A stretch of DNA of 64,000 nt from Stemphylium vesicarium (Eukaryota > Ascomycota > Dothideomycetes > Pleosporales > Pleosporaceae): positions 1 through 64,000 of the forward strand of contig QXCR01000147.1 in the NCBI GenBank assembly GCA_004380135.1, read 5' to 3'. The position numbers were made by a program, and so were the translations under genes. The notes under the pieces were generated by a model, which was not told where the DNA came from, did no database searches, and saw nothing but the letters and a program-made list of their open reading frames with translations. Below, piece by piece: positions 1 to 10,360 of the stretch (position 1 is its first letter; the number at the start of each line of letters is the position of its first letter).

Positions 1-39
1 CCCCTCCCCCCACTCCCTCTTATCTAATCCCCTTCCATC

Positions 40-1662
40 TCACATATCATCTCTAAAAACCTCCCCCTCCTCTTCCCCACAAACCTCATCCCAAGCCACC
101 CACTCCCCCTTATCCGTCTTCGCACCCCCCTTATCCGCAATCGGACTCCACCAGCCCTGCTCCACGCCACTTTCCTCATCCCTAACCACAGCAACCGGTC
201 CCACAGGCCCCGCAGCATTGGCTCTATAAAGCGTCCTCGCGTGGTCGAAGAACCACGTCCGATTCCACCACGTCCAGCGCAGTTTCTTGAGACCGTCACG
301 GTGCGCGTTGTGGTGTATGAGAGCGGGTACGACAGCGGTCCAGAGGTTAGTGTAGAGGGGGACGTCTGGCCATGCTTTTTCAATGGGGAGGGGAGGCGTG
401 GAAGAGTTGGAAGAAGGGGGAGGAGGAGGTAGAACGGCGGGCCGGAATGGAGGTTGAGAAGATGAGATATCAGCCGCGAGCGTACTGACGCGGATAGGCG
501 GGTCCACGATATTGGCGTCTGAAGACGCGCGCGCAATGGCAAGACCATCAGCGTGCGTGATCCACGCCGCATCTTCCTCTGCGAAGACGGTGGGGTGGCC
601 CAGCAGCGAAGCATAATCCAAACCCACCCCAAACTCATCCTGGCGGCCTGGTTTGTGCTCGCGTAGATTGCGTGTCCCATCATCGTCGACGATGCTCTTC
701 CTGCCTGTCAAAAACTCGCTAATACGCGTGAAAAAAGAGCGGGATCGGAGCCGCATGACCTCGCGCTGAAACTCCTGGTCACCAAAGATTTCGCTGAAGA
801 TCTTCTGGTCAGAACCAAAGTTCTTGTCCTTCTCTGCCTTGGCCATGGCGCGTGTGAAGAGCGCTTTCAGTGCGCCAACCCTGCCCATGGCGTCCCCTGA
901 ATTCAGGTATCGCTGGCGGAACTTGACGTAGGGGTTCTTATCAAAGCCTACATCAGTGTCTGTCTGCGGGCCGTAGACATCGCCGGGTAAGGAAGACTCC
1001 GGCACAGCGTAACAAGCCGGATCCTCAGGTTTCCACGGCCAACACCGTTTCTGCGCCGAAAAGATGATGTTTTGTTCGATACCATTCTGTCTGAACGCCT
1101 TGCTGCCCATCTCCTTTTCAATCCGTGCATTCGCCGCTTTGTTGATGGCGTGGAAGCGCGCTATCAGCGTGGCAGGTCGCAGCTGGAACCAGATATCGTA
1201 TCCGTCGACCAGCAGCACGAGGTCGTCGTCGCGCTCTGGCCCCAAGGTGTGCAGGTACTCGAGCACGCCGCTGATTTTGGCAATGTGCGAACCGCCCGCT
1301 ACAAGGTCTTTGTTGTCGAACGTCGCGCCCCAGTTTATCAGCGTCGGCGTGGGAAACCCTGTGATGCCGGCGCTGAGCATCGTTTTGCAGAGATTGACAT
1401 CGCTGTGGTCGGCGGGGATGAGGAGGTGTAGGTTCGCTGACGGCAGCGTGGTGGTGCCTGGTCGCACTTTTCCTCCCCCGACGTTGTTCAGGTAAGGGGA
1501 TGAGGTGTGAACAATGGCATCGCGATTCGAATGCGCAAGCAAGACCAATGTTAATAGAGCAAATGCTGCGCCGATGAGTTCTTTGCGCCGCCGGCTCAGG
1601 GCTGGTAGTCGCCCGACAGCGGCGTCCAGGTAGTCTGTCGACACTTGCTTGTACCCACGCAT
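40..1662 (-). CDS. Type II membrane glycosyltransferase-like protein (PLOD-type GT domain)
   Basis: Single-exon ORF of 540 residues. A hydrophobic segment at about residues 29-45 follows a basic stretch (RRRKELI), which is the layout of a type II Golgi/ER membrane protein with a lumenal catalytic part. The core motif LVDGYDIWFQL (VDGYD at 152-156) is the metal-binding DxD-like signature seen in glycosyltransferase domains related to procollagen lysyl hydroxylase/galactosyltransferases. A second conserved block reads YLNSGDAMG. The region at about residues 405-430 is Pro/Ser-rich and low complexity. The next gene, also on the minus strand, is a diverged paralogue with the same order of motifs. 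Sugar donor and acceptor cannot be read from sequence. The family assignment is moderately sure; the enzymatic role is inferred. Confidence 0.7.
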   Translation of the reverse strand: MRGYKQVSTDYLDAAVGRLPALSRRRKELIGAAFALLTLVLLAHSNRDAIVHTSSPYLNNVGGGKVRPGTTTLPSANLHLLIPADHSDVNLCKTMLSAGITGFPTPTLINWGATFDNKDLVAGGSHIAKISGVLEYLHTLGPERDDDLVLLVDGYDIWFQLRPATLIARFHAINKAANARIEKEMGSKAFRQNGIEQNIIFSAQKRCWPWKPEDPACYAVPESSLPGDVYGPQTDTDVGFDKNPYVKFRQRYLNSGDAMGRVGALKALFTRAMAKAEKDKNFGSDQKIFSEIFGDQEFQREVMRLRSRSFFTRISEFLTGRKSIVDDDGTRNLREHKPGRQDEFGVGLDYASLLGHPTVFAEEDAAWITHADGLAIARASSDANIVDPPIRVSTLAADISSSQPPFRPAVLPPPPPSSNSSTPPLPIEKAWPDVPLYTNLWTAVVPALIHHNAHRDGLKKLRWTWWNRTWFFDHARTLYRANAAGPVGPVAVVRDEESGVEQGWWSPIADKGGAKTDKGEWVAWDEVCGEEEGEVFRDDM

Positions 1663-2277
1663 CGAAGCTTCAAGTCAGCCCGCGCAGGATGCGGATGCAA
1701 ATGTGCAATGCAGGATTGGCGCTGCGCCCATGCCCATTGTTTTAACAAATTAACACGATCCCTTAGAGCGAACTATGGCGTTTGGCTGCGGAATGGGCGT
1801 GGCTAATGCCTGAGCAGGGGTGCTAGCCTTGGAATGCGCCGTGACGGCTAGTACGGTGTTGAAGCGCGCGCCCGCCACTTAGGGAGGGGGCTTGTTCGGT
1901 GCCACTCCGAGGCTGCGGGACCATCGGGTGGAATAGTGGCACAGCTAGCGGACTACTATATCTTGATGACTACCCTATGACAGGGGATATCATCGCACGC
2001 TTTCGGATACATATGCCGAGTGATTTTGTTCAAAGCTCGATCCTGCTAAACGTTTGGTGGAGATAAAGGTGACTTCGCCGACACCACCTTGCTACCATAC
2101 AATCAGGTTTTCCCTATGCATGTTGTCAACGGGCCGTTTGGATGGGGGGATTGAATTATAATTATCATATTCTACCAAGGTATTCGTGGTCTACATCCTC
2201 TCTCTAGCCCTTGTAACGCCTCGTCTCAACTACCGAAGCTATGCAAAAAAACAAAACAATACACAATGCCTTTCCGC
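1663..2277. other. Intergenic, between the two GT paralogues
   Basis: No supported gene. This stretch lies upstream of the first GT-like gene and downstream of the second, so it should hold the promoter of the former and the 3' end of the latter. Confidence 0.5.
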
Positions 2278-3801
2278 TTATCCAAACTTGTGAAGCATCT
2301 TCTCTACAATCGACCAGTTTTCCGGTTTCTTGTATAACAGCATCTCGTGATCTGCGCAGAGATGATCCCAGGAGAGCACGTCTCCCGTGTCAGTCCAAGG
2401 CCCAGCCTTGTCTTCGCGACGGCTCGCATCGTACGGGGTATTCTTGGCCCACTGGACGCCATTGATTGGCCCGAGTCCAATCTTCTCGTCGTAGTGTTGT
2501 GTTGATGCGCGTCGTAAGCGCTCAGCCTCGTCGAAGAACCAGCTGCGCGACCACCAGGTATCCCGGAAGGATTTGTCGCCTGTAAAGTGCAGGATGGGAA
2601 ATGCTAGACCGGAGGCTATGTTGACGCCTAGAGATACGTCTCGCCACGATGTGTTGCGTAGTGCTGCATCATCGCGGATGTCTGCGTACGGCTTTCGAGC
2701 TGATAAAACATCTTCGTCTAGCTCCATTCGGTATGGTTCGAGCGTCTTGAGAACTGAAGGAAGAGAGGGCCGGTTCATAGTCATCCATGACACGTAATTG
2801 CGATAGCCAGCGGCTGTTTGAAACAGGGCAGACTTGTAGTCGAGCCCCATGTGCCACTCGACTTTCTTGCCTTCGTCTATCACAGGCTTGTCGCTTTCTT
2901 CAACATCGCCAGGTATCGGGACGTCTGGTTTTCCTCCAAAATCGAGCGTGCGTGCATATTCCTGATCGGCCCATAAGTCCGCAAAGTACATCTGGTCAGA
3001 ATTGCGTAGCACATATTCTGGGTTGTATGTTTCGTTTATCTTTCGCTGGGTCGCCAGAAACATCTCCCGCATCTCGCTGACTGGTCCCATGATTGTGCCA
3101 GAGTTGAGCCAACGTGGTCTGGCGTGTGGCATATCGCCCATGGACTGGTCGGTGTAAGGCCCAAAAGCATCAGGTGGGAGTGGCGATCCAGGCACAGCCC
3201 AGCAGGCTGCGCGTCGAAAGTTGTCTGGCCAGCAGACCTTATCTGGGCCAAATAGTATGCTGTTGTATAGATTGTGCTTCTCCACATGGCTGCGGCCAAA
3301 CCGCTCAATCAGTCGATCCTGTGCTGCAGCGGTTTCTTGAAAGTAGCGTTTTAGCAAGACATCAGGGCCAAGCTGGAATGTAACATCGAAGCCATCGACG
3401 AGGAGCACTATATCTGTATCATCCAGAGGGCCTAGGTTCTCAAAATAGCGGATAGGCCCGGCAACCTTTGCAAGATGGGAGGCTGCGGCATCATATTGAC
3501 CCTCGCCCGCCCAGTCGATGAGGATCGGAGGTGGGTAGGATAGAATAGAGGCGGAGAGCAAGAGGCGGCATAGGTCAAGGCCACTGCTGGTAGCTACGAC
3601 TAAAAAGTGAAGCCGGGGTTCCTTCTTTTTGAAAGTGGTAAGCGGGGGTTCTGTGGAGGTGCGGTGTTGCGGTGTGGCCGGTCCGCGTATCGTGTCGAAG
3701 GATCCAAGTTGTAGCGTAGTCCAGAGAACCAGGGTCGCGAAAACCAGCGCTCCCGCGACATACAAAACCCGAGGACGAGGCATGGCGCATATGTGAGCCA
3801 C
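2278..3801 (-). CDS. Type II membrane glycosyltransferase-like protein, paralogue of the preceding gene
   Basis: Single-exon ORF of 507 residues; an internal Met at residue 7 (position 3783) is an equally good start. A hydrophobic anchor spans about residues 12-33. The motif LVDGFDVTFQL (VDGFD at 135-139) and the block RWLNSGTIMGP match the paralogue at 40-1662, as do the opening of the lumenal domain (FLVVATSSGLDLCRLLLSA) and the Trp-rich C-terminal part. The closing segment (TGDVLSWDHLC) corresponds to GEWVAWDEVC in the paralogue. Presumed membrane-anchored glycosyltransferase of the secretory pathway. The head-to-tail pair suggests an old tandem duplication, since the two proteins have clearly diverged. 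Substrate unknown. Confidence 0.7.
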   Translation of the reverse strand: MAHICAMPRPRVLYVAGALVFATLVLWTTLQLGSFDTIRGPATPQHRTSTEPPLTTFKKKEPRLHFLVVATSSGLDLCRLLLSASILSYPPPILIDWAGEGQYDAAASHLAKVAGPIRYFENLGPLDDTDIVLLVDGFDVTFQLGPDVLLKRYFQETAAAQDRLIERFGRSHVEKHNLYNSILFGPDKVCWPDNFRRAACWAVPGSPLPPDAFGPYTDQSMGDMPHARPRWLNSGTIMGPVSEMREMFLATQRKINETYNPEYVLRNSDQMYFADLWADQEYARTLDFGGKPDVPIPGDVEESDKPVIDEGKKVEWHMGLDYKSALFQTAAGYRNYVSWMTMNRPSLPSVLKTLEPYRMELDEDVLSARKPYADIRDDAALRNTSWRDVSLGVNIASGLAFPILHFTGDKSFRDTWWSRSWFFDEAERLRRASTQHYDEKIGLGPINGVQWAKNTPYDASRREDKAGPWTDTGDVLSWDHLCADHEMLLYKKPENWSIVEKMLHKFG

Positions 3802-4170
3802 AGTCGTCTAGAGTCTGTCGTGATATGATCAATGGCGGAACATGTCCAAATTTAGTCGGGACCAAGAGGACTCAGCACGCCCGCCCTTAGGCGGCAGCCA
3901 AGCAAAGGCTTAGGGACCCGAGTGTGGCGCCAATCCATCGTAATCTCGCGTGACAAGCGGTAGGATTTGCATGGCCTTAGAACGGAGGACGAGCGAGGCA
4001 GAGTCTGCTAGGGTCTCGGGAAACCCGGATGTTGGCGCTTGGATGCCGGACGTCAGACATTCCCATGACAGGACCGGAGTTAGGGCTAGGCTGATCTCCG
4101 TCGCTTAGCCCCGCCGCACGTGCATTACAGGAAAGCGTGACGCCATGGCACGATTACATTCATTGGCTTT
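3802..4170. other. Intergenic
   Basis: No gene seen. It contains the upstream region of the minus-strand GT-like gene and the 3' end of the transporter gene. Confidence 0.5.
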
Positions 4171-5418
4171 TTATCCACTCGCCCTGTTCTTGTTTCTAAG
4201 CTCTATCGTACTGTACCACGCCCCACCCGCCAGAGCCAAAAGAATCCCAGCGCCGTTCAGCGGGCTCACGGGCACATCCCACAAAAATGCTCCCAGCACA
4301 ATGGTCAGGCATTGCTTCAAGTTTGCGCAAATGGTCAACGTCAGCGCACCCGCGAGCTTGTTTGTCTCAAACGATACGACGTTTAGCACGAATGCGAGAA
4401 TACCGTTACCAGAGACGGCGATGATCCTGTCCCTAGTCAAGTGGCCTGCATCCACAAAGTCGAGGAATTCTGAAAACTCGCCAATGAGCACCGAGTAAAG
4501 CAAGGATTGGACTGCAGCAAGCGGCCCCATACGGAGCAGCAGCTCAAACGCAGGCAATCGCAAACGTCCCGTCATCAGCCGGTTGGTGACAACAGTCTGT
4601 TTCTCTCGTCAGCCAGGGCCCTACTTATGAGCATGTGGTGAGATGGAACATACCTTGACGGCAGCAAGAACAACTCCGATCAGCGTCAGAGTGAAGCCGA
4701 GAGCGGTGAAATAGTAATCGCCAAATGTCGCTAATCCAACTCCCAGCATCACGGGAACGATGGACAGGTACGTGATCATGGCGTACCTTCGGGAAAAGAA
4801 GACCCGATAAATTAGAATCGTAAAGAGCGGACACGTCGCTCGCATGATTTGGTGAAATGGCACGGACACCATGGCCCTACATATCACGTATTAGTAATCA
4901 TGTCCTGAGGCTGAACATACATGTGGCTTACAGTGATAGGTTCGACATGGCGATATTCAGCGTAAACAGCAGCGAAAAGATGAAATGCGCCAGGTGCTCG
5001 CGTGCCGACAGCCTCGTCAGCGTGAATTGGCCGAACATGAGGAAGATGGAGCTCCCGAGAGCAGCGCTTCCGGTATGAACCGCTGTAAGGATCCACGGAA
5101 ACGGAAACTGCGTATCCCGTTAGTCGGAGGCGTATCTCGTTCATCTATACGACTTACTGAACCCATGACAGCTTTGTTGTAGAATGTAAGGCTCAGGTTG
5201 ATGAGGAAGTACGTCGCCAAATACAGAAACGTCTTCAGACTGCTGGCTGGTGGCTCCACCGGCCTTTGCTGCAACGGCTCTTGCTTTCCTCCATTTTGAC
5301 TCTCTAGATCCAGCAGCGGTTTGCTCTGCTCGAAACGCGGATCCACCGGAAACTCTTCGTCTTCAGTTATAGGCTCCTTGGTGAGCGGCGGCGTCTGCGC
5401 CATTTCGATTTTCTCCAT
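4171..5418 (-). CDS. Triose-phosphate/nucleotide-sugar transporter family protein (TPT/DUF250, SLC35E-like)
   Basis: Four exons give 361 residues: 5418-5158, 5107-4932, 4876-4654 and 4596-4171. All junctions have GT/AG borders and keep frame; the second intron has a TACTAAT-like branch sequence. The start is the Met of MEKIEMAQTPP; a Met 18 codons upstream is possible. A hydrophilic N-terminus of about 70 residues precedes the first membrane helix (FLYLATYFLINLSLTFYNKAVMGS), a hallmark of the drug/metabolite-transporter TPT family. About ten hydrophobic segments follow, including the KTVVTNRLMTG stretch. Such proteins exchange phosphorylated or nucleotide sugars across Golgi/ER membranes. Substrate is not readable, but the UDP-glucose dehydrogenase next door makes a UDP-sugar plausible (inference). 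Confidence 0.8.
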
Positions 5419-6621
5419 GGTTGTTTTGGCCCGTTGGTGAAGGTTGAGAGGAGGGCAAGGTGCGGCTTTCAACGGGGCGGTGTGCAGCCTTGAGCTTGTT
5501 CAAATGAGGTGGCTCAATCGGTATCTAAGCCGAGGAGCAATAGTGGGAGGGTGCTAGAAAGCCACTACCGCCAAGAGCTAAATTAGTCCTTCTGCTCTGA
5601 TGCCAGTTGTGGCTCGTAGCCGACTCCAGGATGGCTCCATCTCAAAGACCCCGGCTCATAGTCAATACCTTAGCCCCTTAATGCGTGTGCCCTCTAGCGC
5701 TCCTTGCATTGTCGGAAGGCAACATATTTGGTGTGTCAGATGACAAGTCTTGGTAGGGCCAAAGCGGACAAGGAACGGATGGCCTGTCTCAGAGGTGAAC
5801 GAATGGGGTGCCACAGTCGGCTCAATGTGCTGGCAGTCTGATGTAATGTTTGCCCTTGACTGCGCCATGCCGACTAGCTAAGCCATCTCGTTTGGCGCGT
5901 TGACCCAAATGTAGGCAAAAGTTTACCGTTTATGCGTTGCCGAATTCCGATATTAGCAGGTTGACCGCATGCGAATTGTGGCTAGAGGGGCCAGCAGCAT
6001 GCGGATTGTACCCGCATGCCCTCACCCGGACATGCAGAAAAAAAAAATTCGAATCCTCCGGCGTTATTAGGGGAGGTATGATTACACTAGCACAGATAAC
6101 ATGAGCGCATCTTTGCGTCTAGTCTCTCTGTAGCGACGACGTCAAGTGTCGCCGAGTTCTGTGGGACTTATTTGCGGGCTGTAGCAGGGCAAGCCACGCC
6201 CGAAATAGATAAGCGGATCCTTGGCAGGCACCCATCGTTTTATACGGTCGTGGCGCACCCGGCACTTCCGCACGCTAGTATCACAACCCCAACCAAAACA
6301 CCCCGGCCCTATCGACCGATACGCTACACCCAATCATCGGCAAAGAGGTTTGGTAAGAAACCGAGAGCCGTTCGAAGCGATACTGTGATTACGATGTAAA
6401 AGATGCCGATAGCCGTTCAGGCCACCATGCTATTCTTCCGTTGCTTGAGACTTCACAGTGGCTGGTGGGTACTTCATTAGCCCTCTTTCACAAGATAGTG
6501 CATCTACAGCTTTCTTGTTTCATTACAGGGTCACCATCTTGTTATCGTCACTCAAGTCCCTCTCCACTCACTTAATTTGACTTGACAACTTGCTTCCCTG
6601 GCTTCCGCCCGCTTACTCTCG
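5419..6621. other. Long divergent promoter region between transporter and UDP-glucose dehydrogenase
   Basis: About 1.2 kb without a supported gene, between divergent starts. It contains GCATGCG motifs at 5967-5973 and 5997-6003, and an inverted repeat GCATGCGG (5997-6004) / CCGCATGC (6012-6019) separated by 7 bases. Confidence 0.5.
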
Positions 6622-8193
6622 ATGTCTACACACGCCCGACACGACGCTCCCATACCGGCGAGTTCATACCGGTCGGCCCCCGAGTCAAAGGGATTCAAGC
6701 GCGTAACCAAGATATGTTGCATTGGTGCAGGATATGTCGGTGGACCAACATCGGCGGTCATGGCGACCAAGAACCCTGACATTCAAGTCACTGTTGTCGA
6801 CTACGACGTCAAGCGCATTGCTGCATGGCAATCTGACGAGTTGCCAATCTACGAACCTGGCCTTATAGAGGTGGTAAAGCCAGCGCGCGATGGCATCCCC
6901 AACAAACGAGCGCCGAATCTCTTCTTTTCCACAGACGTCGACCGCGCTATCATCGAAGCAGACCTCATCTTGCTGAGTGTCAATACCCCCACCAAGATGC
7001 TGGGCCAGGGAGCAGGACATGCGAGTGAGCTGTGTTATCTAGAATCTGCTGTTCGGAAAATCGGCGCAGTCGCGAGAGACAACAAGATTATTGTCGAAAA
7101 GAGTACCGTACCATGCCGAGCGGCGGATACGCTTCGAGACGTCCTTCGCGCAACCAGCAGACCAGGAGTCGAGTTTGAGATACTTTCGAACCCAGAGTTT
7201 CTGGCAGAAGGCACTGCAATTACCAACCTCTCACACCCCGATCGCGTCCTCATCGGCTCCCTCAAGACTCCTTCGGGACTGGCTGCTGCGCGAGCTCTTG
7301 CCGATATTTACTCTGCTTGGGTGGACGCGGACCGTATCATTACAATCAACCTGTTCAGCTCAGAACTGGCCAAACTCGCAGCCAATGCACTACTCGCACA
7401 GCGCATCAGCAGTATCAATGCCATGAGCGCCATGTGTGAAGCTGTCGGAGCCGACATTGACGAACTCTCATTTGCCGTTGGACTTGACAAGCGCATCGGG
7501 CCCAAGATGCTCAAGGCATCCGTCGGTTTCGGTGGATCCTGCTTCCGCAAAGACATCCTATCGCTAGCCTACATTGCCGAGTCGCTGAACCTATTCGAAG
7601 TGGCCGCATACTGGAGATCAGTCGTCGACATAAACGAGTACCAAAAGGACCGATTTACCCGGCGCATAGTCCGATGCCTGTACAACTCGCTTTCCAACAA
7701 GACGCTTGCAATCCTTGGCTTCGCGTACAAGAAAGACACGGGTGATACGCGCGAATCAGCCGCCATCTCCGTCGTCAACAACCTCCTCGCCGAAGGCGCC
7801 AACGTCAGGATCTACGACCCGCAGGTCAAGGAGTCCCAGATCCGCCACGATATCGAGTCCAGCAACCCGCACCCAGAGCAAATCAAAGATAGACTCACGG
7901 TTTGCTCATCGACTTATGACGCGTGTACGGATGCCGACGCTGTAGTCATTCTCACCGAGTGGGATGAGTTTAGCAACAAGTTGGCCCGGCCAAACGGACA
8001 CGTCCGTGGAGGCTCCGTCAACGGCGACGATGCGGGCGCTGGGCGTAAGGAGATATCATGGAAGCGCGTTTCGCAGGTAATGCGACGACCCATGTACGTC
8101 TTTGACGGACGCAACGTCGTCGATGCCGCGCCTCTAGAGGCCCTTGGTTTCCGCGTCGAGGGCATTGGCAGGTCGAGAGAGATTTACGCATGA
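6622..8193 (+). CDS. UGD1: UDP-glucose 6-dehydrogenase
   Basis: Single-exon gene of 523 residues; the family is usually about 460-500. The enzyme oxidises UDP-glucose to UDP-glucuronate with two NAD+ in the cytosol. The N-terminal Rossmann motif is GAGYVG (35-40), followed by the VNTPTK block. The thiohemiacetal Glu lies in NPEFLAEGTA (about 190-199). The central helix with the conserved Lys reads SSELAKLAANA (K251). The catalytic nucleophile is in GFGGSCFRKD (Cys307). The C-terminal NAD-linked domain has GFAYKKDTGDTRESA. A Ser/Ala-rich N-terminal extension of about 28 residues and a Gly/Asp-rich insertion near residue 460 are extra to the family core. All catalytic residues are present, so it should be active. 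Confidence 0.93.
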   Translation: MSTHARHDAPIPASSYRSAPESKGFKRVTKICCIGAGYVGGPTSAVMATKNPDIQVTVVDYDVKRIAAWQSDELPIYEPGLIEVVKPARDGIPNKRAPNLFFSTDVDRAIIEADLILLSVNTPTKMLGQGAGHASELCYLESAVRKIGAVARDNKIIVEKSTVPCRAADTLRDVLRATSRPGVEFEILSNPEFLAEGTAITNLSHPDRVLIGSLKTPSGLAAARALADIYSAWVDADRIITINLFSSELAKLAANALLAQRISSINAMSAMCEAVGADIDELSFAVGLDKRIGPKMLKASVGFGGSCFRKDILSLAYIAESLNLFEVAAYWRSVVDINEYQKDRFTRRIVRCLYNSLSNKTLAILGFAYKKDTGDTRESAAISVVNNLLAEGANVRIYDPQVKESQIRHDIESSNPHPEQIKDRLTVCSSTYDACTDADAVVILTEWDEFSNKLARPNGHVRGGSVNGDDAGAGRKEISWKRVSQVMRRPMYVFDGRNVVDAAPLEALGFRVEGIGRSREIYA

Positions 8194-9266
8194 TTGCTCC
8201 TTTTCCTTCTTTTTCCATCCTCGAGGCGTTTTTTTTTTGGAGTTCTTTTTGTGAGATATCTGCATATGCCAGGCATTTAATTGGGGGGAGGGGGGCCTTT
8301 CCTATAGACAAGACGCGTTTGATATGTCTTGATAAGCTGTCGCGGCTCGAATTCACGCATAGTAATTTGAACGTTGGAATGTGCGCTGTGCTGAGTGTCT
8401 TATTACTCTTCACGTAACCAATTAAGTGTAGAAACAGATTTGTTAGGGGTCGATACTTGAGAGGTAATGAGAGGAGAGAGGAGGGGAGGGCCGCCGGTCC
8501 ACGACAAGCTACCCCACCATCCCCTTAGCGCACGGCAATCACTACTCCATCACCTCAACTTCTTGTCTACGTAGCTGCCTGACTCCCAAACAGCCTTTCG
8601 GGCAGCACATGTAGAGACATCTCAAGGCCTTCTTCCATCCTGCGTGACGACGCAGTTCGGGGTTGGTCTCCCTATTCTAGCTTGTGCATCTTCTACCTCC
8701 CTCTGCTAGCACACGCGAACGTGACAGACTACTTAGCCATCCAACAGCGCCACAACCATATCCCTGTGGGCTAGACAGGCGGATCGGATCTTCGAGAGTC
8801 TAGGGCCTGAGACATTGTTATCGCATTCGCAATTGCTATTGCGTAGCACTGCTCAGCCTCAGAGGCCCATGGGTCCCCACAAGAACCGAATCCTTCGCTT
8901 GATGCTCAGCCGGGAAGTGTCGCGTTCATACGTCTTTAGTTTTCAAGACCGGGGTTTCAGGCTTTCCGGCCTTTACTGAGTTTGAGGCAGTGGGGCAGAT
9001 CTATTTTGGTAGATTTGTTATATAGTGGGGAATTGCGCTGACGCTTGAAAGTACTTCGTGTCGTGTTTTTCAGGCGTTCGTAACCCGCGACCTAAGCGAA
9101 TGGTTTTCACCCCCAAACACAACCGGAGCAAGTCTAGTAGGGGCTGTGCTGCACACGTGTATACGTATCAAGTTTGGCGAGCTGGATCCCTTGCGATGAT
9201 GACTTCTCTTTGGAGCCTTTCTCGACAAACACAACTAATCTTCTGTCGTCGAAACCCCAGCCCATC
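8194..9266. other. Gene-poor intergenic stretch
   Basis: No coding region that I can support. It contains the 3' flank of the UDP-glucose dehydrogenase gene and purine-rich low-complexity sequence near 8461-8490. Confidence 0.5.
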
Positions 9267-9690
9267 ATGGGAGCCTTTATCGCAGCCACAAATATCATCT
9301 CCGGAATTCAGATTGCGTCAGAAGCCATCCAGCGACTGAATGATTTCAAGGCCACAGTTGAGGAGTTGCCTCGGGTCCCCTCAACATCGAGCCTCCTACG
9401 CTGATCAACAAGCTTAAAACGCAGACAAGATGCGATAGAAGATGGCCAAACATTAGAGGAAGACCAAGAAGCAATAAATCCTCTTCTCAAAGATTTTGAA
9501 CTGCAAATCCGGGCGTTTTAGAGAGATATCATGACCAAGAATGCCGACTAAGCTCTGAAGCGAACGTTACGAGGAACCTGGAAGGCCGTGACTAGCTTCC
9601 AGTACCATGGTGAAGTGGGACGCATAGAGAAGGTAATTAGAGGATATACATCTAGAATTACTCTAGGCTATGCTAAAGGGGCTAGAAGCA
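9267..9690 (+). pseudogene. Decayed gene; N-terminal domain resembling those of fungal NLR/STAND-type proteins
   Basis: Reading from ATG 9267 in one frame gives a coherent helical protein (IIASEAIQRLNDF-type amphipathic start, then DGQTLEEDQEAINPLLKDFE, then LRGTWKAVTSFQYHGEV) interrupted by three stops: TGA at 9402, TAG at 9519 and TAA at 9549. Each is one C-to-T change from a sense codon (CGA, CAG, CAA), and two are in CpA context, the preferred RIP target. The helical pattern resembles the N-terminal signalling domains of fungal NACHT/STAND proteins, but this match is by eye only. No downstream nucleotide-binding domain was found, so it is also truncated. Identity uncertain; decay is well supported. 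Confidence 0.45.
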
Positions 9691-10360
9691 CATCGGTAGC
9701 CAGTATGTCAAGCACCTCTAAGAGAATATTGTTGGTTAAATGCCGATTTTATACATCGATCTGTCCGAAGCGAGCTTATAGTTTCGCAAGGGCCCGGGTC
9801 ACGCCATGCAATTTTCAGCGGCGGGGGTATTGGATTACAAGGCGCTTTGGGTGGGGAAAAGAAAGAGATTCGCGAGATGGAGGTAAGAATTGGGGGGTTC
9901 GGAACCTGCAGTCAAGAAAAATTGGAATCGCATTCGATCATCTCAAAACCAGTCTTCTTAGATGCGTAGTGAGCGCATATCTGAGAATCCGACAACCAAG
10001 CGCCTATTTGGCTGTAACCAACACATGAGTTTTTCGATTCTGTAACGGTGTGAGAGGGGGAGAGGACTGCGCTGTCATTGTATAGCTACGAAAGAGGGCA
10101 GCTATATACGTATGTGGGATGATCAAGTGTGGTAGCGATAGCCGTACCCAACTCGTACCAGAGTGGATCTTGGCAAGGCCCAAACCGTCACAGATTCTGT
10201 GAGAGGTTTGTTGGGAAAATCCTAGCCTAACCATATTCCTTCCTATCGTTGGAATACCCCAGCCGGATAAAAGAATCTCAACCCGTGTAAAAGCCCGCAT
10301 TAAGCCAATTACGCTTCGCTGAGCTTACACAGATGACGTAGTTGGTACCAGGGCCAGCGG
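9691..10360. other. Intergenic / degenerate sequence
   Basis: Short ORFs occur on both strands, but none shows a recognisable domain or splice-consistent structure. It may include further remains of the decayed gene upstream. Confidence 0.4.

Noticed and set aside
24..683. 219-codon ORF on the minus strand
   Set aside because: Overlaps the GT-like gene in another frame; Arg/Leu/Pro-rich composition without a domain, a typical shadow.
6048..6060. TTCGAATCC-like tRNA T-loop
   Set aside because: No acceptor stem, A box or cloverleaf can be built around it.
9588..10028. 146-codon plus-strand ORF
   Set aside because: Begins inside the decayed gene frame and then drifts into Cys/Arg-rich sequence with no recognisable feature.
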